From: Deltaproteobacteria bacterium
GTDB lineage: Bacteria; Desulfobacterota; Anaeroferrophillalia; Anaeroferrophillales; Tharpellaceae
Direction: 5' to 3'
Assembly (NCBI GenBank): GCA_030595135.1
Contig: JAUVDU010000025.1
Location: forward strand, 1 to 10,723
DNA length: 10,723 bases
Both the position numbers and the translations under genes were made by a program. Of the stretch, positions 7,080-10,723 are shown piece by piece (position 1 is the first letter of the stretch; each line of letters opens with the position of its first letter). The notes under the pieces are model-generated. The model was given only the letters and a program-made list of their open reading frames with translations, did not search any database and had not been told where the DNA came from.

Positions 7080-8240
7080 TCAGACTAACACAGCCTTAGC
7101 CGGAAAACAATGGCTAATCGTGGATTCAATTACGGCTTGCGGAGCTGTCGTGGTTGTTGCAATTTGGTTGCGGCCGCTCTCTTTGGCTCGATAAAGGGCT
7201 TGATCGGCGGCTGTGATTAGGTCGGTCGGGTTGCTGTCCGTACTCGAGACACCAAGGCTGGCAGTGACTCTTAAGTGAATATTGTTGTGGGTGATGAGGT
7301 TTTGTTGTTCAATTGCCTGACGTATTCGTTCAGCGATCATTTGGGCTTCACGAAGTCCGGTTTCAGGAAGAATGAGCGCAAATTCTTCACCACCATAACG
7401 GCAAGGGGTATCGCTTTGGCGAACTTGTTCAAGGAGAATTTTGCCCAGAGTCTGTAATACCAGATCACCGGTTTGATGGCCGAAATTATCATTAACTTTC
7501 TTGAAGTAATCAAGGTCAAGCATAATCAAGGAGGTTGTATGATGGTAACGTTCAGCTCTCTCACTCTCTTTCTCCATGATTTCATCAAAATGACGGCGGT
7601 TGTGAAGTCCGGTTAAACTATCAAGGCGGGCACTCTTTTCGAGGTCTTGCCGATTTATAGCTTCACTGACCCTTTTTTTCAGATGCTGCAAGCAATAATT
7701 TAAGAGTTGACACTCTTTAGCTGTAGGTCTGGCCGTTGAGTAGAGGATGAACTGTTCAGATTTAAGGTCGGGCTTGGTGGCGGCGGCAAGCGAAATGGTT
7801 GCGCCACAATTTGTGCTAACTCCGATTTTGTTGTGGGTTACGTCAATGATCTCTATTGACGGGTTAAGCTCGCATTGTCCTTTTTTGAGTTTAAGAATTT
7901 CATTTTTAATTAAAGACGTTGGTTTTTTCCCAGCCATGATCAGCAGCTTATTCTGGTTTAGCAAAGAAAGAAGAACCAAAGTGTTGTCGGGATCAAAGCG
8001 GGCCAGTTGGCGGGCGGCGGCAATAATCATTGCTGCTGGATTCCTAAGTTCCAGGATTTCAATGAAATCATGGAGAAAAGTTAGTCCGGAGATCGATTCA
8101 GCTGGAATTATTGCGGGTTTTGACGGGCTTGAGAGTGTAAGTGTCAGGCGACTGAAAAAGGGCAGTAATGATGAGATGAAAAGATTGGCTGCGGCCGCTT
8201 TCGAGCTGTTTTTTAGACAGTAAGTCATGGTAAAATCCAT
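7080..8240 (-). CDS. GGDEF diguanylate cyclase with a novel N-terminal region
   Basis: This 386-residue protein has a C-terminal GGDEF domain (about 203-362): DSLTGLHNRRHF at 207-218, LDLDYFKKVND metal/substrate region at 241-251, the active-site GGEEF at 283-287, and an intact inhibitory I-site RQSD at 274-277, five residues before it. It should make cyclic di-GMP from two GTP, with product inhibition. The N-terminal 200 residues have no transmembrane segment I can support; they look like a cytoplasmic sensor-type domain of unrecognised family, with a short helical linker (LLNYCLQHLKKRVSEAINRQ region) before the GGDEF. ATG 8240 lacks a clear ribosome binding site; ATG 8228 (GGATTTTACC before it) may be the true start. 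It ends with TGA, which shows UGA is apparently a normal stop here. First gene of a leftward cluster with GerMN and DUF3334 genes. Confidence 0.9.
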   Translation of the reverse strand: MDFTMTYCLKNSSKAAAANLFISSLLPFFSRLTLTLSSPSKPAIIPAESISGLTFLHDFIEILELRNPAAMIIAAARQLARFDPDNTLVLLSLLNQNKLLIMAGKKPTSLIKNEILKLKKGQCELNPSIEIIDVTHNKIGVSTNCGATISLAAATKPDLKSEQFILYSTARPTAKECQLLNYCLQHLKKRVSEAINRQDLEKSARLDSLTGLHNRRHFDEIMEKESERAERYHHTTSLIMLDLDYFKKVNDNFGHQTGDLVLQTLGKILLEQVRQSDTPCRYGGEEFALILPETGLREAQMIAERIRQAIEQQNLITHNNIHLRVTASLGVSSTDSNPTDLITAADQALYRAKESGRNQIATTTTAPQAVIESTISHCFPAKAVLV

Positions 8241-8257
8241 ATGTTAAATTTTATCTT

Positions 8258-8395
8258 TAATGTAACTATTCAGCTAACCCGTGAATTCAGGGGACACAAT
8301 CCCGATTTCCTTCGGAGAATCAGGTTATGTCCCCAGAATTCACTGAAATCCATCAAAATTAGGTGCTATTCTACTTACGCTGAATAGTTACGTTA
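8258..8395. mobile_element. Short MITE/REP-like element with 17-bp terminal inverted repeats
   Basis: Ends: TAATGTAACTATTCAGC (8258-8274) and GCTGAATAGTTACGTTA (8379-8395), reverse complements with 16 of 17 positions matching. The 138-bp interior has no gene but contains a large palindrome (next entry). No clear target-site duplication is visible. Small palindromic elements of this look are usually non-autonomous and mobilised by IS or REP-associated (Y1/RAYT) transposases; none is in the window. It ends 18 bases before ATG 8240 of the GGDEF gene, so it lies in that gene's promoter/leader region. Confidence 0.6.
8281..8343. repeat. Nested palindrome able to form a long hairpin or cruciform
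   Basis: Arms 8281-8299 (GTGAATTCAGGGGACACAA) and 8325-8343 pair at 17 of 19 positions. Between them a second stem (8304-8310 with 8315-8321) closes a TTCG tetraloop (8311-8314). The motif GAATTC.GGGGACA recalls palindromic REP units linked to Y1 transposases in deltaproteobacteria (from memory). Confidence 0.75.
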
Positions 8396-8655
8396 GAAGA
8401 AGGGATTGCAACCGGTATGCCATTTCGGGAGAAATTTAGCATAAAGGCGTGCATGAATGTATCTGCTGTCTGTAAGTGCTGGAAAATAAAGCTTAAATAG
8501 TTAGTCTGTGGGCTGTAGATATTTGTTGTGGGGGCTGGAAAAGGCTTATGAGAGGTTTCTTGGGAGGGCGGAGAACAGGAGTTGTCAAAAAAAGGACGGC
8601 ACCTGTCAAATTTTTAGGCGCCGGTTGCCGGATATTGCAGATCATTTCATGTTGA
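8396..8655. other. Intergenic region without a supported gene
   Basis: Between the MITE-like element and the HgdB-like gene. Open frames here are short, with no ribosome binding site or recognisable motif. The part 8587-8622 holds a possible terminator (separate entry), and the string GGCACCTGTCAAATTTTTAG resembles remnants of other REP-type palindromes. Otherwise I see nothing. Confidence 0.5.
8587..8622 (-). terminator. Weak putative terminator of the HgdB-like gene
   Basis: On the minus strand, GGCGCC (8622-8617) can pair with GGTGCC (8603-8598) around a 13-nt loop, followed 4 nt later by seven T (8593-8587). Short stem with one G-U pair and a long loop, so tentative. It lies 33 bases after the TAG stop. 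Confidence 0.35.
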
Positions 8656-9645
8656 CTATCCTTGCAGCATCTCAATAAAGGTTTCAATGCGGGTCAACGT
8701 GCGTCCATCGATGGGGCCGGGCTGGTCGGCTTCAAGGGTTAGCGTCGGGATTGAGAGTTTACGTTTGAAGAGGATATCTTCAATTTGGCGAAAACAGAAA
8801 GATTGGGTGTAGTGGATAATGCCGTCTAATTGGCGTTGAATACAGGCTTGCTCGATGTCAAAGAGGCGTCGATCAACGCTGTAGGGATAGGTATAGCGGG
8901 AGTATTGTTCCGCCAGAGTAGATTCCGGTGCCCAGGGCAGGGAAAATTGGCGGGGAACTTCATTGAAAACTACGGTGGCATCAAGTTTGTCGAGGGTGCT
9001 GTAGAGGCCGCTCAAAATTGGTGGAACCCCAGCCAGGCCGAGACGTATCTTTTTTTTCAGGGATTGGCGGTTTTGCATATTTTTAAGGAAGCCCTCAAGT
9101 TCAGAGGAAAAAAGTTCGGGGTTGCCGTTAAAATCACTCGAGTTCACAAGGTGGAGCTGGTTCTCTTCACCGGTTACCAGATTCTCCTGCCAGGTGAGCC
9201 GGTCGAGTTCCGCCAGTCGACTGCGGATGGGGTCGAGTTGTTGTTTGCAGGATGAAATTTTATCGGCCCCGGCTCCAAGTTCGTCAGCCAGTCCCTGGAT
9301 GGCAGATTCCATCAAAGTAACGTCAGGCGCGTGGGGATAGGAGAAAGGGATTACCCTTTTGCCGTCATCTTTTAAAATCTCGCCTAAGGCGATACTATTG
9401 CTGCAGTCGCCGCCACTGACGATGATGATGGTATCGATCTCTTTTTCCGGTAAAGTGTCTCGCAAGACACCATAGATGCCCTTAATCCAGGCGCAGGTCG
9501 TCTGGGGGAAACCAGCCTCTTCCGCCAGCCGGATAAAGTGGTTGGGGTCGGGGTCGGTGATAAAGAGATTATTGAGGTCGCAAGGGGTGTGCCCGGCGGC
9601 GAAAACAACCTCAATCGGAATGGTCGAAGTGATACCGATATTCAT
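8656..9645 (-). CDS. 2-hydroxyacyl-CoA dehydratase (HgdB-like) family iron-sulfur protein
   Basis: Start taken at ATG 9645, where family-like sequence begins (MNIGITSTIPIEVVFAAGHTP), giving 329 residues and TAG 8656-8658. The frame is open further upstream to 9876, but that part is low-complexity and repeat-like. Three cysteines sit in typical positions for [4Fe-4S] cluster ligation in HgdB/double-cubane-type proteins: Cys51 in TTCAWIKGIYG, Cys81 in SGGDCSNS and Cys284 in YTQSFCFRQIED. Motifs HTPCDLNNLFIT and VIPFSYPHAP also fit this family as I recall it. Members catalyse difficult reductions or dehydrations with one electron supplied by an ATP-dependent activator (HgdC/BadF type). No second subunit, activator or CoA-transferase is in the window, so the substrate is unknown and it could act with a partner encoded elsewhere. 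No strong ribosome binding site precedes ATG 9645. Confidence 0.82.
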   Translation of the reverse strand: MNIGITSTIPIEVVFAAGHTPCDLNNLFITDPDPNHFIRLAEEAGFPQTTCAWIKGIYGVLRDTLPEKEIDTIIIVSGGDCSNSIALGEILKDDGKRVIPFSYPHAPDVTLMESAIQGLADELGAGADKISSCKQQLDPIRSRLAELDRLTWQENLVTGEENQLHLVNSSDFNGNPELFSSELEGFLKNMQNRQSLKKKIRLGLAGVPPILSGLYSTLDKLDATVVFNEVPRQFSLPWAPESTLAEQYSRYTYPYSVDRRLFDIEQACIQRQLDGIIHYTQSFCFRQIEDILFKRKLSIPTLTLEADQPGPIDGRTLTRIETFIEMLQG

Positions 9646-9954
9646 ATTTAAGTTAAAAGCGGTTAAGTTGTTATTTGGGCTTCGCCCGGCTTCGGGGGGG
9701 ACACACCCCAAGAGTACTTCCTCGCTTCGCTCACAGCGCAGCTCAGATCGGCATAAAGGCTTGGCAGCCGCCGCCTGGAGGTGTGTCTCCGTATCGAGAT
9801 AGAGTGAAATAGTTGTCGCGGTTTTTGTTCGCGCTTTCTCGGCTGGGGTCATTGCTGGTACAAGGTGCGTCAGCACCCCAGCTTTGACCCCGTTGGTGGG
9901 AGCGAAGCGACGTTCAAAATTGCTCTCTTTAACTTAAAGCGAAGCAAAAAATAA
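9646..9954. other. Repeat-like, GC-skewed intergenic region upstream of the HgdB-like gene
   Basis: 309 bases with many short repeated motifs and small hairpins: variants of CTTCGC/GCGAAG (near 9680-9690, 9721-9728, 9902-9909, 9938-9944), GGGCTTCGCCC at 9678-9688, GGTGC-GTCA-GCACC near 9863-9876 and a run of seven G near 9695-9701. The minus strand is open from 9876 to 9646 in the HgdB frame, but the product (EKARTKTATT..., SELRCERSEEVLLG...) is low-complexity and lacks a ribosome binding site, so I read it as non-coding. It resembles dispersed intergenic repeats. The odd-centred palindrome TTTAAGTTAAA occurs at 9647-9657 and in inverse at 9928-9938. Confidence 0.45.
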
Positions 9955-9986
9955 AAAAGGGCGGGCTTTCACAAGCCCGCCCTTTT
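9955..9986 (-). terminator. Strong rho-independent terminator of acs
   Basis: A perfect 14-bp inverted repeat, AAAAGGGCGGGCTT (9955-9968) and its complement (9973-9986), surrounds a TCAC loop. On the minus strand the GC-rich stem is followed by a T-rich run (TTTTTTATTTTTTG). It lies 42 bases after the acs stop at 10028 and should end that transcript. Confidence 0.92.
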
Positions 9987-10027
9987 AGCGTGAAACGTTT
10001 TGCAGGTCAACTGCTATTTCGTGGCTC

Positions 10028-10723
10028 TTAGCCGCGATTTTCGCGGGAGTCGACCAAGCTCTGGACAACTGAGGGGTCGGCCAGGGTTGAAGTGTCGCCA
10101 AAACCCTTCATCTCAACTTCGTTGGCGGCGATTTTGCGCAGAATGCGGCGCATGATCTTGCCCGAGCGTGTCTTCGGCAGAGCCGGAGCCCACTGGATCA
10201 TATCCGGGCTTGCGATCGGTCCGATCTCCTTACGCACCGTGGCGACCAGAATTTTCTTGAGGGCGTCGGTGCCTTCAACTCCGGCATTCAGTGTGACGTA
10301 AGCATAGATGCCTTGGCCTTTGATGTCGTGGGGCATGCCGACGACGGCAGCTTCAGCTACATTTTCATTCAAGACCAGAGCACTTTCAACTTCAGCCGTA
10401 CCCATCCGGTGACCGGAGATGTTGATAACGTCATCGATGCGGCCCATCAGGCGGATATCGCCATTCTCTTCGCGCATGGCACCATCACCAGTGAAGTAGT
10501 AACCGTCATACTGGATGAAATAGGTGATTTTGAAACGTTCAGCATCGCCGTAAACGCCGCGCATCTGTCCCGGCCAGGGGCGCCGGATACAGAGAGCGCC
10601 TTCGCATGGGCCTAAGAGTTCTTCGCCGCTGGCGGGATCAACAATTACCGGATCACACCCAAAGAACGGGGTGGTCGCGTAACCCGGTTTCATGTCGATG
10701 GCGCCGGGCAGGCCGGTAATCAG
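10028..10723 (-). CDS. acs: Acetyl-CoA synthetase, C-terminal part (5' end beyond the window)
   Basis: The reading frame enters at the right edge (10723) and ends at TAA 10030-10028, giving 231 C-terminal residues. AMP-forming acyl-CoA synthetase motifs are clear: [29 protein letters not shown] (A8 hinge region) and [15 protein letters not shown] with the Lys that is acetylated in Acs homologues. The segment [20 protein letters not shown] is characteristic of Acs itself rather than other acyl-CoA ligases. The enzyme turns acetate, ATP and CoA into acetyl-CoA, AMP and pyrophosphate in the cytoplasm, feeding acetate into central metabolism. The full enzyme is about 650 residues, so roughly 420 residues lie outside. 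A strong terminator follows it. A propionyl-CoA synthetase is less likely. Confidence 0.93.
   Translation of the reverse strand: MITGLPGAIDMKPGYATTPFFGCDPVIVDPASGEELLGPCEGALCIRRPWPGQMRGVYGDAERFKITYFIQYDGYYFTGDGAMREENGDIRLMGRIDDVINISGHRMGTAEVESALVLNENVAEAAVVGMPHDIKGQGIYAYVTLNAGVEGTDALKKILVATVRKEIGPIASPDMIQWAPALPKTRSGKIMRRILRKIAANEVEMKGFGDTSTLADPSVVQSLVDSRENRG

Noticed and set aside
8493..8687. 64-codon minus-strand open frame
   Set aside because: No ribosome binding site or recognisable motif; it spans the end of the HgdB-like gene and a possible terminator.
9646..9876. 77-residue N-terminal extension of the HgdB-like protein
   Set aside because: Low-complexity, repeat-derived composition, no ribosome binding site, and family-like sequence begins at ATG 9645.
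9647..9938. Transposable element bounded by inverted TTTAAGTTAAA copies
   Set aside because: The 11-mer is itself almost palindromic, so an inverted pair is weak evidence, and no transposase or target duplication is seen.

Overview
The window reads as chromosome of a Gram-negative anaerobe, most likely a Desulfuromonadia/Desulfobacterota-type bacterium (older 'Deltaproteobacteria'). The reasons are a periplasmic UshA-like/multiheme cytochrome c protein, a VPLPA-type PEP-CTERM surface protein, a DUF3334/CheX-like protein beside a GGDEF protein, a GerMN-domain protein, an HgdB-like 2-hydroxyacyl-CoA dehydratase-family protein and an acetate-activating Acs. This lineage call is inferred from gene content and recalled family knowledge, not from a search.

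Left part (about 1-4575, + strand): a group of exported proteins. The first gene (154-1545) encodes a signal peptide, a UshA-like (metallophosphatase-fold) domain and a tetraheme cytochrome c tail. It is interrupted by an in-frame UGA at 322 and, separately, by a TAA at 1132. The UGA lies exactly where relatives carry the second Cys of an EPCGC motif. A stem-loop follows it whose AGGUCU apical loop, 17 nt after the UGA, matches in sequence and spacing what I recall of the E. coli fdhF SECIS, so I read it as selenocysteine. Next comes a translationally coupled exported protein of unknown function (1535-2263, TTG start). Then comes a 741-residue exported multidomain protein (2350-4575) that also contains an in-frame UGA, at 2818, followed by a perfect 8-bp hairpin within the general bacterial SECIS spacing. 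This second case is weaker because no conserved Cys is known at that site.

Centre: a near-perfect bidirectional terminator (4653-4701) separates the + genes from a convergent PEP-CTERM gene (5412-4747, - strand), which has a plausible sigma70-type promoter.

Right part (- strand): a probable signalling/envelope operon read leftward: a GGDEF diguanylate cyclase (8240-7080), a membrane-anchored GerMN protein (6993-6280) and a DUF3334/CheX-like protein (6243-5615). The last has its conserved C-terminus in another frame, which implies a one-base deletion near 5808. Upstream of the GGDEF gene lies a 138-bp MITE/REP-like element (8258-8395) with 17-bp terminal inverted repeats around a nested palindrome. 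Beyond it are an HgdB-like gene (9645-8656), a repeat-like low-complexity intergenic region (9646-9954), a strong terminator (9955-9986) and the 3' part of acs (10723-10028), which runs off the right edge.

The most interesting signal is the pair of UGA-interrupted exported proteins in one cluster, each with a SECIS-like hairpin. UGA still appears to act as a normal stop for the GGDEF gene, which argues against whole-genome reassignment. The caveat is that the window also holds a TAA nonsense codon and a one-base frameshift, so sequencing error or local gene decay must be excluded.
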